Shown piece after piece: positions 36,086 to 49,000 of a stretch of DNA of 64,000 bases. Source of the stretch: Polytrichum commune (Eukaryota > Streptophyta > Polytrichopsida > Polytrichales > Polytrichaceae). Position 1 is the first letter of the stretch; the number at the start of each line of letters is the position of its first letter. Location: the NCBI GenBank assembly GCA_950295325.1, contig OX485804.1, positions 13,392,001-13,456,000 on the forward strand, in the 5' to 3' direction. Both the position numbers and the translations under genes were made by a program. The notes beneath the pieces were generated by a model that had not been told where the DNA came from, searched no databases, and saw only the letters and a program-made list of their open reading frames with translations.

Positions 36086-38029
36086 TGTGAGGACTAAAGC
36101 AACAGGCTGCCAGAGAACATAACTTAATTTAACAGACAACCTTGTGGACAAAAGAATGGATGCACCAGAGCCCAAGAATGTCTGCTTACATACCTAACCC
36201 AAGATTTGTGCATTGGTAAGTGGAGGCTCATTGGCAAGAATGTGAGGCTAACTGCATCTATATATAGTACGGGAGTTGCCTATCCAGGTGGGTGAAGGAT
36301 AAAGGCACCGACAATGTAATCACGGTCATGTCAGATTTGCATCTCTTCCTTTCTCCTGGGATACTTATTTAGAACATTATTAACCGAAACTTGTATGTTT
36401 TGTGGACGCTTGTAAATTACAGGGAACTGTGCTTGAATAAACCTACAAGATCGAGATACCAGACTGGAGGGGGGCTACAGTCTCGGAGGAGTCTCTTTCA
36501 AACTATGCTAGATTAGAATAGAGAACAAGTAGTCATTGTTATATGATGTTATGCAAATTTCTCACCTATTTCTTCATATTGTAATGATGTGCAAAAGTTG
36601 GTTTCAACACGATCTGCTTATGTTTTTGCAACAACTACACGTGACATGGATAAACATTTATCAACATTTTTTTTTGGTGAAGTGTATATTGGTTTAGGAT
36701 GTGCAATACTTATGCATGATGCCAATTAATATATTTCAAATTTTCCTTGATATTATGTCTATCTTGCTTTCAATCTTTGTACACTCGCTTGGTTATTAGG
36801 TTCTTGAATGTGTTGGTCCTCACTCCATTGCCAACTCCACATTTGATATAAAAAAAAATTCAAGTTCTTTTTCCTAATATTTTGGTATGTGTCATGCTCA
36901 CACATTGGCTAAGACCCACTTGTATCGCACGTGGAAACCATAGTCTCGCACTAATAACGATGAAATAGAGGACCCTCTACAATACAACCAAAATTATTTC
37001 ATTCCTCAAAAGTTTGTTTTTCATTTGTGACTGCACGTTTCATATGGATCCATGTTTCCCTTGGTTTCATCTTTGAACATAAGCTTGGTCAACAAAATTA
37101 CATCCCATGTTCTATCATTCCCTAGCGAAGCAACATGGATATGCTTAGGTTATATTAAAAAAACCAGAATTTGTCATTTCCTTAGAAAGGTTTATGAGGG
37201 ACTCAAGTTAGATTGCATCCAAATTATAGTACATGCCTAGAAAACGTATATCATGTCCAATACATATAATTCTCATAGATTACTCACATGATTATCTTAT
37301 TCATCATCAAAACGAAAATCCTCTTTCTACTCTTAATGATCATATAGACCCTCCCCCTACTCTATCGATTGTTGAACCTCGAATAAATGATATATGTCAA
37401 GCATGTAGTCAAACCTCTTTATGACACATGTCTTTGTACGTCTTTGGTGTTCGTTCCACAATCAAAAACACACAAATATTCAAGTGACGTCCTAGTAAGA
37501 TATCTAGATAGACCAAACTAGGCCCAACTACCTTGTAGGCAAAGGGGTGTTCTTCACATCAAGCCAAAGTGATGTAAACTTTTTCTTTTCCATTCCTTTC
37601 CCTTCCTTTCCTTCCGCTGGCAGGGGCGTGCCACTTTTTGCCGGTGAACTACCTTAACGTAAGGTCCAATCTACGGTTCTTTACCTTTGGCCTCAACATA
37701 CAACGGCCCATCTGCAAAAAGCATTCCGTGATACTGGAAAGAAGATTCTTTTGATGGCATTTTCTACTTCTACTGAACTTCTCAGTTCTTCTAGTTACCT
37801 TTGCCACTTTAGCAGTTGATAGGTTCTCTTTGTACTCTTCATACTTGGCCAGACACATTAATAATTAAGCTGTGGAATCCTTGAATGCATTGCCAGCAGC
37901 CACTGAAGAAGAGGCTCATTTGTTCTTCAGCACTCCAGGTTGTTTCTGACTTGGTACCCTATATAATATCCCCTACACCACATGTCATTTGATAAATTGA
38001 TATATAATGCATTCCGTTTCAGAATTCGA
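36086..38029. other. Intergenic DNA, no gene
   Basis: Apart from dispersed repeat family 2 copy 4 (37262-37500), nothing was recognised. Open frames are short and isolated. Confidence 0.4.
37262..37500. repeat. Dispersed repeat family 2, copy 4
   Basis: A shorter, more diverged copy in the same orientation: cttattcatcatcaaaacga, gattgttgaacctcgaataa, agcatgtagtcaaacctcttt and tgtctttgtacgtctttgg followed by tgttcgttcc. Confidence 0.5.
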
Positions 38030-38545
38030 CAATAAGGGCCACTTTACACACGAGCCAAGAGCCATGACCATGAAATTGTGAGAGCCCAAAAGAAAGTGTC
38101 CAAGGGCCCTCCCAACACACCTCCAAAATCATGTAGTGTGGTCACGGATCCTCAAGTGTTATAGTGTGAAGTCATATGTGACCGGACCCTCAACTAAATG
38201 TTATTTCAATGAATTTTTAATCATACGAGTTCTCACACATGATAAAATAGAATAAATCAACGGTTGTGAGTGTTCGGAGTGGCACGGTCTCCCGGTTTTG
38301 TGTTAGGCCTACCTCCAAGAGGTGGTTCTTGAAAGTAGTCCAAGTGACCATGAAACATGATCCATTTGATGCCATGAAGGAGTCCATGTAGACTTTACAT
38401 CCATCTTGCATTCACATACTCTGTTGGTCCCTCAAGCGTAGTGTGAAGCGAACTTGGACCGGCTTTGCCTTTTCCACCAACGAGAATGCTTGAAGTTTAT
38501 GGTCACATGCTCTCAGTCTCGTGTGTGAAGTGGCCCTAAGTTTGA
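38030..38545. mobile_element. Foldback/MITE-like element with ~50-bp inverted ends
   Basis: The left end agggccactttacacacgag (continuing to gccatgaccat) is matched by the inverted right end, which reads atggtcacatgctctcagtc then tcgtgtgtgaagtggccct. The arms pair over about 45-50 bp. Inside each arm, ggtcc/ggaccctcaa motifs next to gtgtgaag recur, so internal repeats are present. No transposase frame. Confidence 0.6.
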
Positions 38546-40065
38546 TGATGGGTACCTTCTATGCCCTCATAATATACCCCCTCCCCTAGGTTGGAAGTTT
38601 CAATACGCACATTGATTTCAAACGGGTAGAAAAACTAGTATCTACAATGAGGATCAACACTGTTCATATTGTGGGTTGGTAATAGAGTGTACCCACAATA
38701 TTAGATCCACAATGTTCTTAGTTTGGGAATAAGCTCCACAATGTATCCCACCCTTACTTATTCGAAATAACCTCCAATTGTTGCTATAGGTTTGGAGTGA
38801 TAGTGTGGCAAATTAACAGATTGTGGTCTTGAAAGATTTCATGGTAAATCGGTGGACCTACTACATCTTTCACAGTTAACGCTATGAACAAAAAGGAATC
38901 ATGGGTAAAGAAAATTGTAGTCCATTATATTTTATGTGTGTGTTAAAAAATTAGGGTGGCTTATGATTAATAAATTTTAATATCAAAAATTTTAAAATGA
39001 GAAAAATATTTGATATCATTAAATATATATTATTCAACCCACAATAAGTCACAACGTCGGCTCCCTAATCCTAGTTTTGACCACATAAAACCGTGGAGTC
39101 AAAAAGGACATGAGTAACAAAACAAAGTTACATTGACCAAAACTATCGTGGCATGTCAAAATTATAGTGGGCCACAACAACAAGTGTGAAAGGTGTACGC
39201 ATTAACTTACTTACCAAGTATTTATTCCTGATCAAGAAGCCCATGGCGATAACATTAAAGGACTCACCTCATGACCAGTGGAATATTCTCAAGCGCAATA
39301 AACACTTCTCAGAACTCCACCTCGACATTGGCACGGAAAGATGACACTGCCATACAAACATCTAGCTAAGACTTGTTTGTTATGTCTCTGTTGGAGTGAG
39401 CTCATAAATTCGGGACTAGCTCCATTCATTGTCGAGGCCATTCATTCAAAGGCGACCTCGAATGCTGTGAAAGAAACCTTCAAAGGCCACATAAACACGA
39501 TCGAGTCCAAGCAAGCAAGTGTCAGCGGATCGAGCAGTCCGTTTTAATGGACACGACACCACCTGCGTAATAAGCGACCTTGAAGCAACCACACACAAAG
39601 ATTCCATCAATGGTCATGCATATATATATGAGCCTGCTTTCATGTGGAGCAAGCCTCGACCTTTAATTCAGCCTCCCCAGGCCATATATATGCATGCACC
39701 ATCAATCGGCACGGCATGTCCGCTAGGGTTTTTAGGACACTTGAATTAAGTCGAACGAGGCTGACCGAGGCTTAAATTTCAATTGGCCAGGTGTGTGTGC
39801 ATCCCACTACACAATGTGTGTGTGTGGGTCTTATGTGAATCTTGTCATGACTCAATCGTCTTCTTAAGAGGACACCAGTATTAATGTTGTGTGGTAAATG
39901 GCATAATGCATGGCACAGCTTGTAATTAAGAATGAGGACCAAATAGATGTGTGTGTGACAATATGTGATTAAACAATGTGATCAAACAAAAGTCTACGTT
40001 ACTTTGTGGGTACTTCCAACTCATATTAATGTGATGGTGGGATCGGATTGAGAAGCAGTAGCGAT
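38546..40065. other. Intergenic DNA, no gene
   Basis: Nothing recognised besides short GT and AT runs (for example around 39.8 kb). Confidence 0.4.
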
Positions 40066-40486
40066 CGTGGAGATTTTAGGGCATAAGGTTAATTGGTTGA
40101 GATCCTAGTGTTTGCAAGTCCAACCGGTCGTTGGTTTGAGACGACCTTAAACTATCGGATGATGGTGGAGAGATACCCAAATCTCAAGGAAGAGGTCAGT
40201 GGTTCAATTCCCGGATGTGAAAATTTTCTCTCTACTTGACGGAAAACTTGCCAGGTGGTCAATTGCCTCCTATGCTTTGGCACTGGCATGTCAACCTTCT
40301 ATCTCAAAAAAGAAAGAAAGTCCAACCATGTTGACATTCTCCGGTTCTCCTTTATTAACATGGGGTATATTCTATAAATTCTTGTAAAATGATCGGTAAT
40401 TTTCCTGTAGTCTTGAACTTCAACCGATTATTTCTCAAACTGAACAGGTTCATCTATAACTAAGTGCCGGTTCTCTTGGATCATTG
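40066..40486 (+). repeat. Dispersed 'ACCGGTT' repeat family 1, copy D, interrupted
   Basis: Left part 40066-40125 (gagatcctagtgtttgcaag then tccaacc) and right part 40318-40486 (tccaaccatgttgac...ctgtagtcttgaacttcaac...gccggttctc...tcattg) together make one family 1 copy. It is split by a ~192-bp insertion. Confidence 0.8.
40126..40317 (+). mobile_element. Probable tRNA-derived SINE nested in repeat copy D
   Basis: The ~192-bp insert is flanked by a 10-bp direct duplication, aagtccaacc, at 40116-40125 and 40318-40327. It contains ggttcaattcccgg at about 40199-40212, which matches the tRNA/Pol III box B consensus, and ends in an A-rich tail (caaaaaagaaagaaag). Length, box B, tail and duplication together fit a SINE. 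A convincing box A was not found, so the 5' head may be diverged. Confidence 0.65.
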
Positions 40487-43400
40487 TTGAGAAGTGTCTC
40501 ATCCCGTTAGAAAAAATCTAAACCAAACACATGTCTTTTTGTGTATGTTCTAACAGTAACCCTTGCCATGCACCGCTCAAATTATAGGCGTATGATTAAG
40601 AATAGTGATCACATAAGGTTCACATAGTACCTTAGACACCATTTAAGGTTCGATGGTGAATGCAATTGGGAGGGTTTATGTGATTGCTTGAAGAAAAACA
40701 CAATCTTTGATTGAACCTCTAAGGATTTTTTGCACCTCAACTCCAAATTTGGAATTTGAAGTGAACATCTATGCGATTTGCAACTGCTAACCATATGAGA
40801 CAATTCTTAATATGATGTGATCTAATGCCCACACTTGTCCAAGTTGGAAGAGTCCACAGAAGGGACAACACCTCAAAATGCGTAGTTGTTGTTCGGTTAC
40901 TTTTCTTAATCATACACCCATATTTGAATAGGGTGTGTTTAAGTGTGGATCTAAGAATGAATCCCATAAAGACACATGGTCATAAGAAACGAGACTACGC
41001 CTTCAACTGTCATTATAAGCGCTTATGATAACCATCACTAAATAAGTAGAGCAGCTCCAATCTACAATCCAAATTTTATTTGCGTTTTATCACTGACATA
41101 ATTGGTAGTGCAACGTAAATCCAAGACGTAAAATCTGATCAAATTCGAAGACGGAGAACAAGAAAAACCAACCAAATAAAACCCACATACCTTACGTGGT
41201 GGAGGCTAGGCGAGAGAGGGATCGATGGTTGTGGATAAAGATACCTGCATGAATTAATTAATTAGGTCGAGGACGTGTTTATTAGCAGCCTAGCTAGCTA
41301 GCTGGATCTGTAAAATTTATGTCTTCAGGTGTATGTTTATAAGGCCTTCCAAATGCCATCATGACAGGGGCACAGAGCCCAAGAGCACAAGGTTTAAATA
41401 GCAGCAAAATTAAGGTGCTTGGGAGTCGCACATTTCGAGGGGTGGAGGAGGTGAATGGATCTGGGTGGAGCAGTGGGCCTTCTAATTTGCAACATTAACT
41501 TATTGTAATTTCTACTGACTCAGGGGGCCCTGTAGCTAGTGAAGCGTTTTCTAAGAAGTGCCATAGAATAACATACTGAAGGGTTTCTTGAGAACCGAGC
41601 CTGTATGCAGCCCTTGGTGACACGACATGACAAACAATTTTAGTCTAGAATTATTAATGTCATATGAGAAACTTGTTTCACATAACTTACATGAATCTGT
41701 TGTGATGTATGATCTTACCTGAGCAAGTTTGAAGTAAACTATATGAAACAGAAGCCAAATAATAGCAAGTAATTAAGAACTTGAAACTTGATTTCTAGTG
41801 TTTGAGGGATCGTTGTGGAAATGGCAACATAAAATAACCACGCAGAGGTGATTGTGGACACGTATGTGGAGACTTCATTTTTGGAAGATACAACATCCAA
41901 GCTTTGTTGCCTCTTGCATCTGGTGAATCTAAGTTGTTGGAAAAGTGGGTTGTTCTTTAAAGGTTAAAAGAACCCCATATCTAAGGTAGAAATACCATAA
42001 CCTGTTACTTGTAACGCCGCCTAGCGCCACGTCCCTCACGCCCCGCGTGAAGCTAACAACTCACCTTGTGCGGAATGGCGCTCCCTGCCTGCGTGCGTGC
42101 ATCGGGCAATTGGCAATGGCTAGGGTTTGGTGATGCTCCCTCTGTGTTGTCTGCGGTGTTGCTTCCACTGTGGTGAAGTCGTGCAAGGCAAACCACCCTC
42201 TAGCCGTGCACTAGACTGCCGTCATAATGGTGAAGTGCCATTTCTAAAACCGATCATGGTTCGGCGGCAACTTCAATGCGTGTAGCCAATGGGAGTCAAG
42301 TGTTAATGTATTCATAACGTAACCGATTTAGGCAATGTTCTATATGGAAATGCGGATTACCGTGTTTGGTGTGGGGAGAATCTAGTGAATGAGTAGGGGT
42401 TTGGACAATTTTCCACTTTGAAAAATTGCAGCATTTTTTGTATAGGGCAGAAAAATATGAAACAACTTGCATTCGTCATGAATCCTTCTCGACTATCTTG
42501 GAAAGTTATCTCATGATTGTCAAACCAGATCTTCAATGCGAATCACCTTATTTTCACGGGTTATGGTATTTCTACCTTATATTGAGAGAAATGACCGAAT
42601 TGCCATGGTGTTTGATATATACTAGGTGTCTAAATTACCCTAAACCAACCTTGAAGTTGCATGTGTCAAAACTGGTGACACTTGATGGGGATTCAACGTG
42701 AGATAGTACGTACTGTGATTGGGCAAGTTGGTGCTGGATCACCTAGTTTTTACAAATCCCTTGGCATCTCTCTAGGCTCAATCATTGAGACCGTCAATAT
42801 ATCTTGATGCTTTGCCAAATTTCCTGCATACATTTTGACCAACATGCTCGTGTTTTGACTGAATTCTGGAGTCCAATCTTCCAAGGACAAAAAACAAATT
42901 TCGCAACTTTCATACATTGTCTTGAGTTGTTGACTTCAGTGCTCCCTGGCTTGCCTAAGCATGTACAAAACCCCACATTGTAATGATGGACGGACTAAGG
43001 TAAATATATGGAGAAGGGTGAAAATAAGCCGATTTGGTCAGAAACTGTGGCTTGAGATTTGTGCAATATTTTGCAGAGATGGGGTAGAGGAAATGATGAG
43101 GAATGCAATCTGTTTCGTAATTTTATGCTTTGTAAATTATTAGTTACATTTTTTCAAACAGGTAAGTAAGTTAAACTTTCCATTTGTACATTAGAGTCTC
43201 CCTTATTTGAGCATCAAAATATGAATGCATCCAAAAGTGATTGCAAGTGGTGTGAAACAACACCTAACCGACCAATTATTATATCCCACCTATCACTGCA
43301 TTCATTTTGGGCCATCACTTTTACAATTAGCCATTTTGGGTGTACACAAGTATCATTCTATCCCTAGTCTAATGCACTAATAGTGATCATTTGATGTTTT

Positions 43401-43742
43401 CAGTTTTTCTACCTTACTCGTCCCTAATCATTGTAAAATGTAAAACAAGACTGGCCTTACAAGTGTTATGATATATACAAAAATAAACTTCATACAAGTT
43501 TGTGTTTGTACTAACCTAAGAATGATGTTTGGTTCAATACTTTGAGTGCTGAAAGCTAATTTCCACATTGAACTGAGCATGGATTTGACCAATGTGGATA
43601 CGACACCTAGAAAATATCCAAAACATGATTACTTTGTGTTGAACCAGGCATCATCCTATGTTTGCCCAAACTTCACTGGCTAGCAAATGATTCTTTATTT
43701 TAAGCTTGTCAGAATCCACAACTTAATCGTCAAAAGAAACAG
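40487..43742. other. Intergenic DNA, no gene
   Basis: No supported gene. 42.0-42.3 kb is somewhat GC-rich (gcgtgcgtgc run near 42.09 kb). A CTAG run lies near 41.29 kb. Confidence 0.4.
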
Positions 43743-43967
43743 TGTCCGGGAAGATTTTTTCAGCATAACCAGTCAGGATCCCAGCGTTTCCAAGTCCAAC
43801 CGGTTACAGGTTGACATCTTTCGACGTTTCTTTCTTAATTGGAGATATACTCTATCAATTCCTCTAAAAATGATCGGAAATCTGCCTGAAGTCTTGAACT
43901 TCAACTGGTTATTTCTCAATCTCAACCGGTCCATCTGTACCTAGCAGCCGGTACTCCTCGTTCATTG
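43743..43967 (+). repeat. Dispersed 'ACCGGTT' repeat family 1, copy E
   Basis: Complete copy: tgtccgggaagatttttt, ccaagtccaaccggttacag, ctgaagtcttgaacttcaac, tttctcaatctcaaccggt, agcagccggtactcc and ttcattg. Same orientation as A, B and D. Confidence 0.8.
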
Positions 43968-46055
43968 AAAAGAAACATCTAACTTACAATGGGAGGCTAT
44001 GGGAATACACTTATTGTCAAAAGGATATATTGAGCAATCCAAAGAGATATGTATTCATGACCACAACGTGACCTAGAACAAAAAAGGATTATACATATAG
44101 AATATAATTCTTGTGATAGTTTGATACCCACAACAGCCGTGATAGATGTACAATATACCCTTCAAGTTGGTTACAGCTAATGGTAATTACTCCAAGTTTG
44201 GAATCCTTGGAATGGTCTGGCATTCTCAGCTTCAGGTTCTTCCATGTGTTCGATGGATCACCTAGTAGGTTAGAGACTTCTGAACTCAAGTCTTGTCAAT
44301 TCTTCGAACGATGTGTTTTCTTTATGCTTTCCAAGCTGTACCTGGATACCTTGAAACACGATATCAAATGACTCAGTAGCGGAAGCTAATTACGACATTT
44401 TGCAGGTGGTTTTTGTTCGATTCTCCATCCTCCTTTGGGTCAATCCCTGAAATGCATAATAGGGGAACCATCATCCAAGAACTGTAGAATTTATGGAGAA
44501 ATTTGAGAGAATTTTCCCAAGCTGGGGATTTTATCATAACATTACTCCACTACAAGCATGTTTGTCAGTTGTACTACAATTGTTAAGCTCCACATGCCAC
44601 TTAACCTAGGCATGAGAATAATTTGGCCAAGGACCAGGAATAGACATGATGAGATTCCCGGGGTGGCAACGATTGGGATTATAACACATTATTATTAAAA
44701 AAAAAATCAATTTATAATGGTATCAATATGTTTATAAACATAGCATTTTTTTATGTGTTCATAAAGAGAAACCCAAGATGAATCCAATGATATCAAAATC
44801 TATGTAAATAGATAAGTTCTAATATAAAACATAATAGTTTAAGGTTGTATGATAAGGTGTTTTTATATTAGGGGGGTCCTCGTCCAAACCATGGGATTTT
44901 AATCTCATCTTATTGATAATTATTTGTAATATAAATTCAATATTTAAGTAGAATATACAAGCACTATAGTACTTTCAATCCAACTCCTATATTGAAATCT
45001 TCTATAATAAATCTATAATACATTATTATAGAGCCATTATCAACTCTCAAATGATCTTATTATCTGAGGACCCCTATAGTATATCCTAGTTATTGCCAAA
45101 CTGGGTTGTGATTCGAATAAAACAACCACTTCAGTCTTAATGCTACAATGAGGTTCCCTTGAAACATTTAAGTACAATGAATGAGGGAGCATGAGGCTCA
45201 GTGATGGTATATATCAACGTTGTTAATACGTTTCTAACTTTTTAAAGCATATATATTGAATGTAGAAGTTGACCTGGATGTTGCAAAGCCCGCACCTTCC
45301 AATTGCAATTATAACTGTCTTTGTTCCATATACACAGCATGAAACCCTTGGTAGTTGCAAATGGCTCACATGCAAGGTCTACAGTCAGTTTGGCATTTGG
45401 CAAACCATATAGAAGTAGTCCTTAAATTACTGCACTACACCAATAAACCAGAGTGCCAAATAACTTGAGAGGTGTTCAGATACCAAAGTTAAATTGGACG
45501 TGTTATGGCTGATGAAGGCCTCCTCTTAAAGCAAGGTTGCACCTTTCCCACCTTTCCCATGTTAACATAACAGGCCATAGTGGTATTCTGCATCCTCCTT
45601 TCCAAAGGGTTGTGGGAAAATGTTCCATTATAAATCCCATTGGGGGATTGTTACATTTCGTAGCTAAGCATAAAAAATGGCTACAGTATCAATAAGGTTA
45701 ATAATAGGTAATTTATGACGGATCAGATGACCAATTTGAACCTCCTATATCTTCCATATTCTACTCACAACCACAGTGCAATATATTTCACTGTATCTAT
45801 GTCCCAAATGTAAACAGAGACCCGCTTTTCAAATCATCACTTTGATGTTTGCCGTATTCTACAGCTGTGTAAGCTTTGAGTTGTACATGGATGCACAAAC
45901 ACCAAGTCACATCCTTCCTGGTGAGTGCAGATCTCCACTATGCAAATAGGGTGGAATTATGCAACTGCTTGTGCGTTGTGATAATGATAAAGTGACATTT
46001 CACAGACAAGATGCACACCAGAAGTTCAAGGCCTCCTATCCTCCAAGAGATGTCT
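43968..46055. other. Intergenic DNA downstream of the kinase gene, with relics of a repeat shared with 13.4-13.5 kb
   Basis: The sequences ggcatgagaataatttggcc at about 44611 and gggagcatgaggctcagtga at about 45185 resemble ggcaggagaatgatatggcc at about 13406 and agagagcatgaggcgtagta at about 13512 (neprosin intron 2). A possible small inverted pair, aggggggtcctc at about 44870 and gaggacccct at about 45067, flanks about 190 bp of AT-rich DNA. No gene supported. Confidence 0.4.
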
Positions 46056-49000
46056 TCAATTGATATACTCAGTAAAGGGCCTGCCCAGATAAGCACCATT
46101 GCTAGCTTTTAATCCTTCCCCTCCATCAGTAGTTGTTGCATAAACCATTTTGACTGGTGGTGTAAGAAGCAACTTTTCCATCTGGAAAGGAGTTAAGATA
46201 GAAGTCCACAAGTCAGCTATAGTGCCTCAACTAAAGCAAACTGCTCAGGTTTACTAGCAAAGCATACATTCTGTGCATGGATATTCCAAGTTCTGTCAAA
46301 ATGTGCAAATAACCACAGCTGACAAAATGCACAAGTACTATGTACACCTCTAACATGCGAAGCCACCGAGTCCACTGAGTTCTGTGTATTATTCATTTTC
46401 ATTGAACACCAAGTATGTCAGAAAACTAACCTGAGAAAGAACTTCCTGTTGCTGCACAGCAAACTCCTGTTCTTTCAGAATGGAGGACTCCAGTGATGCT
46501 AACTGAGCCTCCATGGCTAACACAGATTCTGCAAGTCCAGTTCTCAAGCGGATAGTTCCTGACTGTCTCTGCTTGATTTCGCGTATCTCTTGAGTCCGAG
46601 TATTTACTGAAGAAATCTGGGTGCCAGGACCCAACAGTGCTAACTGATCTGCTTCCATGCGAGCTTGTGTATCCCTTTCCCTCAAGCTCGCAGCATCTTG
46701 CTCTTCCAGCCAAGGCCTGTTGGAGAGGAACACACTGCAGTTTAATGCAAAAATTTGTGATAAGGTCTGTCAAATGATTTTATTTCCTCACGAGATTCTG
46801 TGAAATTTTGATTGGAAGCATAACTACTCAATTGCTGAGACAAGTTGTAACATGGGCTTACTTGATGACAAGGACAAAAGCTAGAAATGCTGTTCCGCTT
46901 AATCCTAGGGATCCTCCCATCCATTGGCCCATGCCATACGATGCTTGAGCTGATCTTGTAAGCGCTGTAAGAATCTGGATGCAGTGATTCACGTTTATAT
47001 TTCCCAACCACAAACTTTCAATTCATGGAAAATGCTCCCGCTACTCTGATGCCCTATTTAGCAACCATTCAAGTCGCATGGGGAAACCAATAATAATATC
47101 AAATGAAATAAAAGAGTACAGAGAAAAACAAAATACGATGAACTCACCATCCAGCCAGCTCCAATTGCAAAAGCACTAGTTGCAGCCGTTGGTGCAGCTG
47201 CACTGATGGCAGTTGATATGCGCTCTTGATCAATATTTGCAACTGCGTCTTGAATATTGCCTACTTGGCTAGTAGCTGTTTTAAGTGCACTGCTAGAGAA
47301 CACAGGAAGTTGCAACTGACTGGGGCTAGGGAAGGAAAGGCTTGAGAAGTCTGGCACAACACTAGGAAAGTTGAAAGACCGTGGAAATGGAGTAGTTTGA
47401 ATAAATCGGTGCTTCAAGGCAGCTGCAGCGGAGGGACGACTACTACCTAGACCTGCATACAATATAACACACAGCTTTAAATTCTCTGACATGATTGTGG
47501 AGATAGTCAAGTTGCTTGAAACTGTCATGTTTAGACATTGAGAAGCTAATATGCATCAGCTAAGATATGCCATTATTCTCATCCTCAAATTCAAAAATTT
47601 ATAGAATGGTCTACTGAGGGGTTAAAATCCTGATACACACATATATGGCACTTTGCTCTGCAGGGGATGCATCTATCAACACTGAAATAAACCTTCCCAT
47701 CTTTTTGCGTTGCATGCATTATCAGATTTTTCCGTCAACTATGCATACAAAGCCTAAGAAACGACTCCAATCCAAGTTCTAACCTCATATTTATTGAAAT
47801 AGAATTAACAACATTCCTATGGCTCACAATAGCTGAAGAAATGTAGCAGGCAAAAAGGATAAATGTACTGTTGCATACTCGGCCATATAAAAAATGACTT
47901 GTCATGTCTGGGTTGAAGCATCGCCGTTGCAAGTTCCCATCCAGCACCACCTAAAATGTAGGTTGGTTAGTTAAGTGCTCTATTTAGACAAGGATATACC
48001 AAAAACGTGATACTCAGATCATGTTCAAGTGCATGAACAGTAGAAAACATCTTAATGAAGAGTCTGAAGTCCAATGTTGAGACCACGAAATGCTCACCAT
48101 CATTTCATGTTTTTCTGAAAAAAAATAAAAATAAATGCTCACCATCTGCATCCAGTATTGCAAACTCCTCACTGCTAATATTGCATCGTTTTCTCCACAT
48201 GTTTAAGTCATATCCAGCCCGTTTAAGATGGGTATTGAAGGTTTGCTGCAAGATGTCACCAATCATCATATTAATACTTTGCTAACAATAAACAGGGCAT
48301 CAAGATAGAACCACACACTGCATGTTCAATAACCATTGAAATTTTGAGGGCTTTTTATATTGCCAGATCAACTCTCAACTCAAAAGTAGGATTTGCACGT
48401 AGATAATAGAACAATATCATAAGAAAGCTTGGTCAATATATCAATACACATTAAAACACCGATTGACTGATTGATTGATTGATTGATTGATGATTATCAT
48501 ACCTAGTTGATATATTTCACAAAAGACATCTTTCCTTCCCAAAACAGGTCTTGTAAACTTATTAAGTATATTTGAAATTGTTTAATGATAAGAGAAACAC
48601 CTTCTGAGTGAACATGTTGTGAAAATAAACATTTCGATATAGATGTTACAAAGAGCAACCCCATGCTTGTTTTACACTCCTGGCCTCATAGCACCCGACT
48701 TAGAAGAGAGGAAATAGGGAAAGAAGGCTGAAACTTTGAAACAATGCCCTCTTTGCAATAACATCATCTGCTACGTCATAGAACCAAAGGGAGGCGGATC
48801 ACTTACTAATCCTACGTCCTGGCGTAACTGCTTGATGCTGAGCTGCATCAAAATAAGACCCTGCACGCCAGACCCCAAATTACGACACAGAAGACTGCCA
48901 TCTTAAACACGACATTTTTTCATGACACTTTGTGTGGTGAGCCCATGGAACAAGCCCAAGGTTCACCAATCCCAAAACAGAAAGGCCCTCAGTCGCCCTT

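Noticed and set aside
47443-47450. Acceptor TGCAG or TCTAG for kinase exon 15
   Set aside because: Both give an immediate in-frame stop. Only GTAG/TAGTCG (start 47442) yields PRHDNSRPSAAAALKH, consistent with the family.
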